Below are positions 9,593 through 16,369 of a DNA stretch of 64,000 bases, one piece after another (within the stretch, counting starts at the first letter, position 1; every line of letters starts with the position of its first letter). Origin of the DNA: Candidatus Sphingomonas colombiensis (GTDB lineage: Bacteria > Pseudomonadota > Alphaproteobacteria > Sphingomonadales > Sphingomonadaceae); contig CP119315.1 of assembly GCA_029202845.1 (NCBI GenBank), positions 1,061,501-1,125,500 on the forward strand, in the 5' to 3' direction. The notes below the pieces were generated by a model. The model ran no database searches and had not been told where the DNA came from. It worked only from the letters and a program-made list of their open reading frames with translations. The translations under genes were made by a program, and so were the position numbers.

Positions 9593-10059
9593 ACGCGGTG
9601 CGGATGCGCCCCGCCACACCGGCGGACCTGCCCGCGATCGTCGCGCTGCTCGCCGACGATGTGAACGGGGCAGGGCGCGAGGATGCATCGCCGCCGCTCA
9701 ATGCCGGCTATCTCGCCGCGTTCGAGGCGATCGCTACCGATCCGAATCAGGAGCTGATCGTCGCGGAGCAGGACGGGCGCATCATCGGCACGCTCCAGCT
9801 CAGCTACCTCCCCGGCCTGTCGTTCAAGGGGGCGTGGCGCGGGCAGATCGAGGCGGTGCGGATCGCCAGCGACCTGCGCGGGCGCGGGCTTGGCGGCCAG
9901 CTCATCCACTGGGCGGTAGAGCGGTGTCGCACGCGCAACTGCCGCATGGTCCAGCTCACTTCGAAGCTGACGCGCGCGGACGCACACCGATTCTACGAAA
10001 AGCGCGGCTGGGAAAAATCCCATGCCGGGTTCAAATTCCATTTCGACGGAGAGCAATGA
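9589..10059 (+). CDS. GNAT-family N-acetyltransferase
   Basis: A 156-residue acetyltransferase of the GNAT fold. The acetyl-CoA pyrophosphate loop is visible as VRIASDLRGRGLGGQLIHWA (Q/R-x-x-G-x-G/A motif A), followed by motif B with AHRFYEKRGW. The N-terminus MRPATPADLPAIVALL is the usual first helix. It overlaps the end of the carboxylase gene by four bases and the MaoC start by four bases, so it belongs to the leucine operon. The substrate is unknown. Confidence 0.85.
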   Translation: MNAVRMRPATPADLPAIVALLADDVNGAGREDASPPLNAGYLAAFEAIATDPNQELIVAEQDGRIIGTLQLSYLPGLSFKGAWRGQIEAVRIASDLRGRGLGGQLIHWAVERCRTRNCRMVQLTSKLTRADAHRFYEKRGWEKSHAGFKFHFDGEQ

Positions 10060-10511
10060 TGGCTGGGCGCTGGTTCGACGAATGGCAAATAGGCGACCGG
10101 ATCGAACACGAAATCCGCCGCACGGTGACCGAGACGGACAATCTGCTGTTCTCGACCATGACGCATAATCCTCAGCCTTTGCACCTCGACCTGGAGGCGG
10201 CGAAGGCGAGCGAATTCGGCCAGATCCTCGTCAACGGCACCTTCACCTTCGCGCTGATGGTGGGGCTGTCGGTGGGCGATACGACGCTTGGCACGCTCGT
10301 CGCCAATCTGGGTTACGACAAGCTCGTCATGCCGAAACCCGTGTTCATCGGCGATACGATGCGCGCGACGAGCGAGGTGAGCGGTTTGCGCGAGAGCAAA
10401 TCGCGGCCCGACGCGGGAATCGTCACCTTCACGCACCAGCTCATCAACCAGCGCGCCGAAGTGGTGTGCCAGTGCGAACGATCCGCGTTGCTCAAGCGCC
10501 GCCCGACCTGA
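10056..10511 (+). CDS. MaoC-family dehydratase
   Basis: A 151-residue hot-dog-fold protein. The hydratase-2 catalytic region is visible as FSTMTHNPQPLHLDLEAA, where Asn and His take the places of the catalytic Asp/His dyad motif (D-x-N-P-x-H in the family; here H-N-P-Q-P-L-H), followed by ILVNGTFTFALMVGLSV. The Asp-to-His change at the first catalytic position suggests a MaoC-like protein whose activity is not certain. It is the last gene of the leucine operon (ATGA overlap with GNAT) and is followed by a hairpin at 10525-10549. Confidence 0.82.
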   Translation: MMAGRWFDEWQIGDRIEHEIRRTVTETDNLLFSTMTHNPQPLHLDLEAAKASEFGQILVNGTFTFALMVGLSVGDTTLGTLVANLGYDKLVMPKPVFIGDTMRATSEVSGLRESKSRPDAGIVTFTHQLINQRAEVVCQCERSALLKRRPT

Positions 10512-10524
10512 GGCGCTTTTGTTG

Positions 10525-10549
10525 CCCGGTTTAGCGAGGCTGAACCGGG
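10525..10549. terminator. Hairpin between convergent maoC and tadA
   Basis: A CCCGGTT/AACCGGG inverted repeat (7 pairs, 11-base loop) lies between two convergent genes. A short T-run (10517-10520) precedes it rather than follows it, so it suits termination of the minus-strand tadA transcript slightly better, and it may serve both strands. Confidence 0.55.
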
Positions 10550-10578
10550 GGCGGTGCCGGCCGGCGCCGCGACACAAA

Positions 10579-11028
10579 CTATCGTCGCGCAGCGAAGAAA
10601 TCGCGTAGCAGCTCGGCCGCCTCTCGATCACCGATACCGGCGAATATCTCCGGGCGGTGATGGCAGGTGGGCTGGGTGAAGAACCGGCCGCCATGTTCCA
10701 CCGCGCCGCCCTTGGGATCGGCCGCGCCGTAATAGAGCCGCGCGATACGGGCATGCGCGATCGCGCCGGCGCACATGGCGCACGGCTCCAGCGTAACCCA
10801 CAGATCGCAATCCTCCAGCCGATCGCGGCCGAGCAACTGCGCGGCGGCGCGAATCGCCAGCATCTCGGCATGCGCGGTGGGATCGTGCAGCCGGCGCGGC
10901 GCATTGGCGGCGGTGGCGATCACCACGCCATCGCGAATCACCACCGCACCGACCGGCACCTCGCCCGTCGACGCGGCGGCCGCGGCAGCGTCCAGCGCGG
11001 CGCGCATCGGGGGAGGGAGCGGGAACAT
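10579..11028 (-). CDS. tadA: tRNA-specific adenosine deaminase
   Basis: A 149-residue zinc deaminase. The catalytic HAE motif (TAHAEMLAIRAA, His and Glu) and the PCAMC zinc ligands (TLEPCAMCAGAIAHARI) are both present, as is the GEVPVGAVVIRDG strand. The enzyme converts adenosine-34 of tRNA-Arg(ACG) to inosine and is normally essential. The gene faces the leucine operon and is preceded by a small membrane-protein gene on the same strand. Confidence 0.93.
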   Translation of the reverse strand: MFPLPPPMRAALDAAAAAASTGEVPVGAVVIRDGVVIATAANAPRRLHDPTAHAEMLAIRAAAQLLGRDRLEDCDLWVTLEPCAMCAGAIAHARIARLYYGAADPKGGAVEHGGRFFTQPTCHHRPEIFAGIGDREAAELLRDFFAARR

Positions 11029-11066
11029 CCCCCTTCGCCTACCGCCCGGCGCGGGGCGAGGCCAGC

Positions 11067-11303
11067 CTATTGCGCGGTGCCGTTATCCGCTGGTTTCTGC
11101 ACCGATACCCTGGGCACATCGATCGTCTTTTTCTGCGTACCCACGTCGATCTTGCCGACATCGGCGCGGAAAGCCGGGGCCTGACCACCCTCCAGATGCG
11201 GCAATTGCGCGGTGCGCGTCTGATCCACATTGATGAAGCCGGTCGCGATTCCCGCAAGCGCGACAAGCGCCACGATACCGAGCAGGACGAGGATGGCGCG
11301 CAT
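11067..11303 (-). CDS. Small single-pass membrane protein, unknown
   Basis: A 78-residue protein beginning with one hydrophobic segment (AILVLLGIVALVALAGIATGF), then an 50-residue hydrophilic tail rich in Thr, Val and Lys. It looks anchored in the inner membrane with the tail outside, or exported with an uncleaved signal. The ATG at 11303 has GGGAGAGC upstream; a longer frame upstream has no signal-like start. I do not recognise a family. It is read toward tadA, 38 bases from that gene's start. Confidence 0.6.
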   Translation of the reverse strand: MRAILVLLGIVALVALAGIATGFINVDQTRTAQLPHLEGGQAPAFRADVGKIDVGTQKKTIDVPRVSVQKPADNGTAQ

Positions 11304-11442
11304 TGACTTGCTCTCCCGTATCAATTCAATGGTGGAACAACGTCTTCCAGCACAAGGAAGTTGCGCGCCATCGGGTTGACGAAATCCCAGGGTCAAGCTA
11401 GAGGCGCGCTCTTTCCGGGCAACCGAAATTCAGGATTAGATC

Positions 11443-11736
11443 ATGTCGCGCATCTGCGAACTGACCGGCAAGGGCCGTCAGGTGGGGAACAACGTTTCTC
11501 ACGCCAACAACAAGACCAAGCGGACGTTCCTGCCGAATCTGCAGAACGTGACGCTGCTGTCCGATACGCTGGAGAAGGGCGTGCGTCTGCGCGTCTCGAC
11601 CCACGGCCTGCGCTCGGTCGAGCACAATGGCGGCCTCGACAACTGGCTCGTCAAGACCAACGACGAGAAGCTGTCGCTTCGCGCTCGCCGCCTGAAGCGT
11701 GACATCGTGAAGAAGCGCGCCGCCGCCGCGGCCTGA
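11443..11736 (+). CDS. rpmB: 50S ribosomal protein L28
   Basis: A 97-residue protein with the L28 signature SRICELTGKGRQVGNNVSHA at the N-terminus and KTKRTFLPNLQNVTL. The alphaproteobacterial C-terminal extension (LKRDIVKKRAAAAA) is present. It is part of the large ribosomal subunit. It is a single-gene unit with a strong GC-rich hairpin right after it. Confidence 0.97.
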   Translation: MSRICELTGKGRQVGNNVSHANNKTKRTFLPNLQNVTLLSDTLEKGVRLRVSTHGLRSVEHNGGLDNWLVKTNDEKLSLRARRLKRDIVKKRAAAAA

Positions 11737-11766
11737 CGCTTTTTACCGATTTCAGTTGCGAATCGC

Positions 11767-11799
11767 ACGGCCCGTCCTCCCAAGCGGAGGGCGGGCCGT
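11767..11799. terminator. GC-rich hairpin after rpmB
   Basis: A 14-pair stem with one GU pair (left arm 11767-11780, right arm 11786-11799, loop CAAGC) lies 30 bases after rpmB and 21 bases beyond the end of the convergent gene. No U-tract longer than two follows, so termination on either strand would rest on stem strength. Confidence 0.7.
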
Positions 11800-11820
11800 T
11801 CGGCGTTGCGCGAGCGACTA

Positions 11821-12825
11821 TCAGCGCAGCCGGAATTTCATCAGGTACGTGCGCCTGAGCAGCATCTGATCATTGTCGGTGGTGAGCCACAGCATCGTCG
11901 CGCCATTTTCGCGAGAGATCGCCAGCCCCTCGCAATTTTCGTCGATGATCGGCGCGGCGAGCGTCGCGATCTCGCGGCCTTGCACGATCGCGCCGGCGCG
12001 AATCGCCGCGCGTGGCACCACGACCAGCTTCGCCGAAAAACGCAGCCAGCCGAGATGACGGCGGTTGAGCACGACAAGATCGCCTGACGGCAGCACGGCG
12101 GCGTCGCTCGGATCATAGCCGGCGGGTGGCCGATAACCGAAGCGGACGATGCGCGTCGCCCGCTCCGCCGGATCGCCGAGAAACAGCAGCGCCGGGCGCA
12201 GCGGCCCGCGCGTCCGCTCCGCGATCGCGACAAAAGTGCCGTCGGGAAAACGCGCGAGCGATTCGGCGCCACTATTGGCCCACCATTCCGCCATCTCACG
12301 CGGGGCGCGATGCGCCTCCCCGTGTTGGAGCGCGGGATCATAGCGCCAGATCTCGTTGGCGCGCTCGAAACCCACCCATGCCCCGCCGCTCGCCGGATCG
12401 ATCGCAAGCGATTCGCTGTCGCGATCCTCTTTGGACCAGCCGCGCCCCGGGCCCGCGCCCAACGCGCCCGTCTCGCGCGACACGACGCGTCCGTTCGCGA
12501 TGCGGAGACGCAACCAATTGCCCGAATCGCCCAGCAAGGTCGCCCGCCCGTTCGCCAGCGCAAGCGCGGAGAATCCGCCGAAGCCGGGCGCCGCGCTGTC
12601 GAGCACCACCGCCGCCACCGGCTCAAGCCGCCCGATCCGCGCCGGCCAGCCGCCAGCCGGAACATAACGCCGGATGCGCACGTCCGCGCCGGGCGCCAGG
12701 CGCACGACCGGATCGATCCCGGCATATCCCGGCACGACAACCAGCACAGCGACAATGGAGAGCAATAGCGAGCGCACCGCCACCCGATAGCCGCTCCAAC
12801 CCTGAACGGTCGATAACGAGCGCAT
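11821..12825 (-). CDS. Exported esterase-like-phytase-domain protein
   Basis: A 334-residue protein with an N-terminal hydrophobic export segment (SLLLSIVAVLVVVPGYA, residues about 19-36). The remainder fits the 'esterase-like activity of phytase' beta-propeller-like family: GFGGFSALAL near the start, SKEDRDSESLAIDP, GSG-like W.GFERANEIWRYD, AVLPSGDLVVLNRR and a C-terminal DENCEGLAISRENG. The repeated EGLA/ESLA-type motifs are the family hallmark. It probably acts outside the cytoplasm on an unknown substrate. It is divergent from the glycine-zipper gene downstream in coordinate. Confidence 0.75.
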   Translation of the reverse strand: MRSLSTVQGWSGYRVAVRSLLLSIVAVLVVVPGYAGIDPVVRLAPGADVRIRRYVPAGGWPARIGRLEPVAAVVLDSAAPGFGGFSALALANGRATLLGDSGNWLRLRIANGRVVSRETGALGAGPGRGWSKEDRDSESLAIDPASGGAWVGFERANEIWRYDPALQHGEAHRAPREMAEWWANSGAESLARFPDGTFVAIAERTRGPLRPALLFLGDPAERATRIVRFGYRPPAGYDPSDAAVLPSGDLVVLNRRHLGWLRFSAKLVVVPRAAIRAGAIVQGREIATLAAPIIDENCEGLAISRENGATMLWLTTDNDQMLLRRTYLMKFRLR

Positions 12826-12916
12826 TCAGGATCGGTTCGTCACGAATCGGGCAAACCGTCTTTCGTCGAGGCGGAAAGCTTCCGCCATCGACCGGAATTC
12901 GGACGGGAGACGAATA

Positions 12917-13285
12917 ATGTTCAAGAAGCTTTCTCTGGCCGCCGTCGCCCTTTCCATCGGCGCGGCCGCCATCGCCCCCAGCGCGGCCGAGGCGCAGCGC
13001 TACAACGGCTACGGCAATGGTTATGGCAACGGCTATAACAATCGCGGCCATTACGATCGCGACTATGACGCGCGGCGCTATGACAACCGGCGCTATCACT
13101 ATCGCGATCGCGGTTGCTCCGATGGCGCGACCGGCACCGTGGTCGGCGCGATCGCCGGCGGGTTGCTCGGCCGCACCGTCGATACACGCGGCGACCGTTT
13201 GGGCGGCACGCTGATCGGCGGCGTCGCCGGCGCACTGGCCGGCCGGGCGATCGATAAATCGGGCAATCGCGGTTACTGCCGCTGA
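12917..13285 (+). CDS. Exported glycine-zipper 2TM protein
   Basis: A 122-residue protein with a cleavable signal peptide (residues 1-26, ending AEA-Q). A low-complexity region rich in Tyr, Asn, Arg and Gly follows (residues about 27-66, NGYGNGYGNGYNN..). A C-terminal Rick_17kDa/glycine-zipper segment (GTVVGAIAGGLLGRTVD and GTLIGGVAGALAGRAID) suggests outer-membrane association. Two Cys (in RGCSDG and near the C-terminus) could form a disulfide. Function unknown; such proteins are common cell-envelope components in sphingomonads. Confidence 0.8.
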   Translation: MFKKLSLAAVALSIGAAAIAPSAAEAQRYNGYGNGYGNGYNNRGHYDRDYDARRYDNRRYHYRDRGCSDGATGTVVGAIAGGLLGRTVDTRGDRLGGTLIGGVAGALAGRAIDKSGNRGYCR

Positions 13286-13348
13286 GCCGAAACCCCTTTC
13301 CCTCGCGTAGCGTATCGAGGGATCCCTCCAGTAGTGTAACGAGGGCGC

Positions 13349-13377
13349 GGGCCCGCCTCCCCAGTGGAGGCGGGCCC
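13349..13377. terminator. GC-rich hairpin between the glycine-zipper gene and the thrS leader
   Basis: A perfect 12-pair stem (GGGCCCGCCTCC with its complement) has a five-base loop. It lies about 65 bases after the glycine-zipper gene and immediately before the proposed thrS promoter, insulating the two. No U-tract follows. Confidence 0.65.
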
Positions 13378-13378
13378 G

Positions 13379-13407
13379 TTGTCGTAATCGCGCCCGCGCG
13401 CTATATG
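13379..13407 (+). promoter_or_regulatory. Putative sigma-70 promoter of the thrS leader
   Basis: TTGTCG (13379-13384) and TATATG (13402-13407) are separated by exactly 17 bases, a good match to housekeeping -35/-10 elements. The expected start of transcription is at 13413-13415, on or next to the first base of the ATG of the proposed leader peptide, so the message would begin leaderless. Confidence 0.55.
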
Positions 13408-13414
13408 CACGCAC

Positions 13415-13474
13415 ATGAACCGCGCACGGCGATCCATGCAGACTAGCACTACCCCCGGTTTCCGGGGGGCCTGA
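13415..13474 (+). CDS. Putative threonine-rich leader peptide of thrS
   Basis: A 19-codon frame reads MNRARRSMQTSTTPGFRGA and ends at TGA 13472-13474. Its core TSTT holds three Thr codons (ACT, ACT, ACC) in four. It lies 142 bases upstream of threonyl-tRNA synthetase and directly before a set of competing hairpins. No Shine-Dalgarno site is seen, but the predicted transcription start falls at its ATG, so leaderless translation is possible (the trp leader peptide of Sinorhizobium is read that way). A shorter version from the internal ATG at 13436 is also possible. Too short for standard gene finders; existence is an inference. Confidence 0.5.
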   Translation: MNRARRSMQTSTTPGFRGA

Positions 13475-13550
13475 CGCGCATCGGCTGACGATCGCTTCAG
13501 GCACCTTCCCGGAAACGGGGAGGAGCAAGCGCCCGGCCTTCCCCGTTTCC
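13452..13550 (+). promoter_or_regulatory. Candidate transcription attenuator of thrS (competing hairpins)
   Basis: Four pairings are visible. P1: 13452-13458 with 13462-13468 (CCCCCGG/CCGGGGG, loop TTT), inside the leader frame right after the Thr codons. P2: 13504-13511 with 13516-13523 around a GAAA tetraloop. P3: 13511-13523 with 13537-13550 (11 perfect pairs, one bulge, two more). P4: 13453-13465 with 13509-13520, one bulge. P2, P3 and P4 share 13509-13523 and exclude each other, while P1 and P4 compete for the segment a ribosome stalled on Thr codons would cover. No clear U-tract follows P3, so control could be on termination or on translation of thrS. Confidence 0.5.
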
Positions 13551-13615
13551 TGCCGCTTTCCCCCGGGCCTCACGATGTGCATAAGCCCGCCAGAACCGAC
13601 AGGACACGCCTTTAC

Positions 13616-15610
13616 ATGACCGACATGATCTCGATCTCGCTGCCCGATGGCTCGGTCCGCGCGATGCCGCTCGGCACCACGCCGGCGGATGTCGCCGCCG
13701 CGATCGGGCCGGGGCTGGCCAAGGCAGCGCTCGCCGCGCGGGTCGATGGCGAGTTGCGCGACCTCAACCGCCCGATCGAGCATGACGCGCAGCTCGCGCT
13801 GGTGACCGCGCGCGACGAAGCGGATGCGCTGGAACTGGCGCGCCACGATTATGCACACCTGCTGGCGGAGGCGGTGCAGGAATTGTTCCCCGGCACGCAG
13901 ATCACCTTCGGCCCCTCCACCGACGACGGCTTCTATTACGATTTCGCGCCCAAGGATCGCCCCTTCACGGAGGAAGACCTGCCCGCGATCGAGGAGCGGA
14001 TGCGCGCGATCATCGCCGCCGACAAGCCTCTGCGCCGCGAGGTATGGAGCCGCGAGCAGCTCATCAGCCGCTGGAAGCAACAGGGCGAGACGTTCAAGGC
14101 CGAATGGGCCGCCGAACTGCCCGGCACCGAGGAGCTGACCGTCTATTGGTCGGGCGACGACTGGCTCGACATGTGCCGTGGGCCGCACCTCGCCTCCACC
14201 GGCAAGCTTGATCCGCAGGCGTTCAAGCTGACGCGCGTATCGGGCGCCTATTGGCGCGGCGATCAGAACAACGCGATGCTGAGCCGCGTCTATGGCACCG
14301 GCTGGCTCAACAAGAAGCAGCTCGACCAGCATCTGTTCAAGCTGGAGGAGGCGGCCAAGCGCGATCACCGCAAACTGGGGCAGGAGATGGACCTGTTCCA
14401 CCTGCAGGCCGAAGCGCATGGCAGCGTTTTCTGGCACCCCAAGGGCTATATCATCTGGCGTGAGCTGGAAGCCTATATGCGCCGCGCGATCGACGGCGCG
14501 GGCTATCGCGAGGTCAAGACGCCGCAGGTGATGGACGCGCGCCAGTGGGAAGCATCCGGCCATTGGGGCAAATATCGCGAGAATATGTTCGTCATCCCCG
14601 ACGAGGTGCCGAACACCGAGGATGAAGGCCCGATCGTCTCGGACAAGGCCGAGTGGATGGCGCTGAAGCCGATGAACTGCCCGGCGCACATCCTGATCTT
14701 CAAGCAGGGCATCAAGTCTTACCGCGATCTGCCGCTGCGCCTGTATGAGAACGGCTGCTGCCACCGGAACGAGCCGCATGGCGCGCTCCACGGGCTGATG
14801 CGCGTGCGCCAGTTCACGCAGGATGACGCGCACATCTTCTGCCGCGAGGATCAGATCGTCGATGAGGTGCAGGCATTCTGCAACCTCGCCGATCGCATCT
14901 ACAAGGATTTCGGCTTCACCTATTCGATCAAGCTCGCGCTGCGCCCGGACAAACGGTTCGGCACGGACGAGATGTGGGACATGGCCGAAAACGAGCTGCG
15001 CGATGCGGTGGCCGCCGCCGGGCTCAACACGCCGGAATATGGCTGGGAAGAACTGCCCGGCGAGGGCGCTTTCTATGCACCGAAGCTGGAATGGCACCTG
15101 ACCGACGCGATCGGGCGGACGTGGCAGGTCGGTACGATCCAGTCGGATCGTGTGCTGCCGGAGCGGCTCGACGCGAGCTATATCGCCGAAGACGGCCAGC
15201 GCCACCGCCCCGTGATGCTGCACCGCGCGATCTTCGGCTCCTATGAGCGGTTCATCGGCATCCTCGTCGAGCATTTCGCGGGCAAGCTGCCGCTGTGGCT
15301 TGCCCCGGTGCAGGCGGTGGTGGCGACGATCGTTTCCGATGCGGACGATTATGCCGAGCAGGTCGCCGCGGAACTGCGCAAGGCCGGGCTGAGGGTCGAA
15401 ACCGATCTGCGCAACGAGAAGATCAACTATAAGGTGCGCGAGCACAGCCTGGCCAAGGTGCCCAACCTGCTGGTCGTCGGCAAGCGCGAGGCGGATGAGG
15501 GCACGGTCGCGCTGCGCCCGCTGGGCGAGGGCGCGAAACAGGAGGTGCTGACGCTGTCCGCGCTGATCCAGCGGCTGCGCGACGCGGCGGTTGCGCCCGA
15601 TCTCGCGTGA
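13616..15610 (+). CDS. thrS: Threonyl-tRNA synthetase
   Basis: A 664-residue class II synthetase of normal length that attaches threonine to tRNA-Thr. Order: TGS domain (residues about 3-62, ISLPDGSVRAMPLGTTPADV), editing domain with the HDYAHLLAEAV histidine motif and the C-containing MCRGPHL, then the catalytic core (about 250-535) with motif 2 FRNE-type segment reading CHRNEPHGALHGLMRVRQFT, zinc ligand Cys in MNCPAHI and motif 3 PVMLHRAIFGSYERF, and the anticodon-binding domain. The start at 13616 puts MTDMISISL at the TGS domain; AGGA lies 11 bases upstream. Confidence 0.97.
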   Translation: MTDMISISLPDGSVRAMPLGTTPADVAAAIGPGLAKAALAARVDGELRDLNRPIEHDAQLALVTARDEADALELARHDYAHLLAEAVQELFPGTQITFGPSTDDGFYYDFAPKDRPFTEEDLPAIEERMRAIIAADKPLRREVWSREQLISRWKQQGETFKAEWAAELPGTEELTVYWSGDDWLDMCRGPHLASTGKLDPQAFKLTRVSGAYWRGDQNNAMLSRVYGTGWLNKKQLDQHLFKLEEAAKRDHRKLGQEMDLFHLQAEAHGSVFWHPKGYIIWRELEAYMRRAIDGAGYREVKTPQVMDARQWEASGHWGKYRENMFVIPDEVPNTEDEGPIVSDKAEWMALKPMNCPAHILIFKQGIKSYRDLPLRLYENGCCHRNEPHGALHGLMRVRQFTQDDAHIFCREDQIVDEVQAFCNLADRIYKDFGFTYSIKLALRPDKRFGTDEMWDMAENELRDAVAAAGLNTPEYGWEELPGEGAFYAPKLEWHLTDAIGRTWQVGTIQSDRVLPERLDASYIAEDGQRHRPVMLHRAIFGSYERFIGILVEHFAGKLPLWLAPVQAVVATIVSDADDYAEQVAAELRKAGLRVETDLRNEKINYKVREHSLAKVPNLLVVGKREADEGTVALRPLGEGAKQEVLTLSALIQRLRDAAVAPDLA

Positions 15611-15620
15611 CGATCATTGC

Positions 15621-15655
15621 AACCGGAAGGTGTGGCCGTTTCGCATCTTCCGGTT
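15621..15655. terminator. Inverted repeat between thrS and infC
   Basis: AACCGGAAG (15621-15629) and CTTCCGGTT (15647-15655) form a 9-pair stem with a 17-base loop, 11 bases after the thrS stop and 52 bases before the infC start. It could terminate thrS transcripts or act as part of the infC leader. Confidence 0.5.
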
Positions 15656-15706
15656 TGCCCCCGGAAGCCCTATATCGCGCGCAGTGAACCAGCAGGAGAA
15701 GTACCT

Positions 15707-16252
15707 ATCCGTCCGCCCATGATGCGCCGCCCGATGCAGGCGCCGCCGATGAATGGCCCCCGTTTCAACGAGTGGATTCAAAGCCCCAAGGTCCGTGTGA
15801 TCGACCATGAGGGTGAGAATCTCGGCGTGATGTACACGCGTGAGGCAATGGAACAGGCCCGCGATCTGGGGCTGGACCTGGTTGAGGTTTCGCCCAACGC
15901 TGATCCGCCCGTGGCCAAGTTCCTCGACGTCGGCAAGTATAAGTACGAGGCGCAGAAGAAGGCCAACGCCGCGCGCAAGTCGCAGAAGACGCAGGAGATC
16001 AAAGAGATCAAGATGCGTCCGAATATCGACGACCACGATTACGACACCAAGATGAAGAAAGTCGTCGAGTTCCTTGAGGACGGCGACAAGGTCAAGGTGA
16101 CGATGCGTTTCCGTGGACGCGAATTGAGCCACGGACAGATCGGTATGGCGGTACTTCAGCGCGTCGCCGAAGCCACGGCTGAAATCGCCAAGGTGGAAGC
16201 CTATCCGCGCATGGAAGGCCGCCAGATGCTGATGGTGATCGCGCCGAAGTAA
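15707..16252 (+). CDS. infC: Translation initiation factor IF-3 (AUC start proposed)
   Basis: The frame encodes 181 residues of IF-3: N-domain with FNEWIQSPKVRVIDHEGENLGV, the basic linker (YKYEAQKKANAARKSQKTQE), and C-domain with IKMRPNIDDHDYDTKMKK, VTMRFRGREL and the closing EGRQMLMVIAPK. IF-3 binds the 30S subunit, prevents subunit joining and proofs start codons. AGGAG at 15693-15697 is 9 bases from an ATC codon (15707) but 21 bases from the first ATG (15719). I therefore propose ATC as start; rare AUU/AUC starts of infC are known to allow autoregulation. The ATG at 15719 is the conservative alternative. Confidence 0.9.
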   Translation: MRPPMMRRPMQAPPMNGPRFNEWIQSPKVRVIDHEGENLGVMYTREAMEQARDLGLDLVEVSPNADPPVAKFLDVGKYKYEAQKKANAARKSQKTQEIKEIKMRPNIDDHDYDTKMKKVVEFLEDGDKVKVTMRFRGRELSHGQIGMAVLQRVAEATAEIAKVEAYPRMEGRQMLMVIAPK

Positions 16253-16294
16253 CGGCGCCGATCCGGCTACCTGCTACTGCTGACCGCTCGCTGC

Positions 16295-16334
16295 GCGCCG
16301 CGCCCGCCCGTAATCACACGGGCGGGCGCGGCGC
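16295..16334. terminator. Bidirectional hairpin between infC and glnD
   Basis: A perfect 17-pair GC stem (16295-16311 with 16318-16334, loop AATCAC) lies between the convergent infC and glnD genes. There is no U-tract on either side; it probably stops both transcripts through stem strength alone. Confidence 0.75.
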
Positions 16335-16369
16335 CGCTGCTGCCGCATCCCGATTCGCGCCCGCGCGAA

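Noticed and set aside
13575..13619. 14-codon frame overlapping the thrS start
   Set aside because: It ends in an ATGA overlap with thrS, which hints at coupling, but it has no ribosome site and codon use says nothing at this length; kept only as a remark in the attenuator finding.
12623..15445. 940-codon open frame on the minus strand
   Set aside because: It is the antisense of thrS and of part of its leader. It has no family motif, and thrS on the plus strand is certain.
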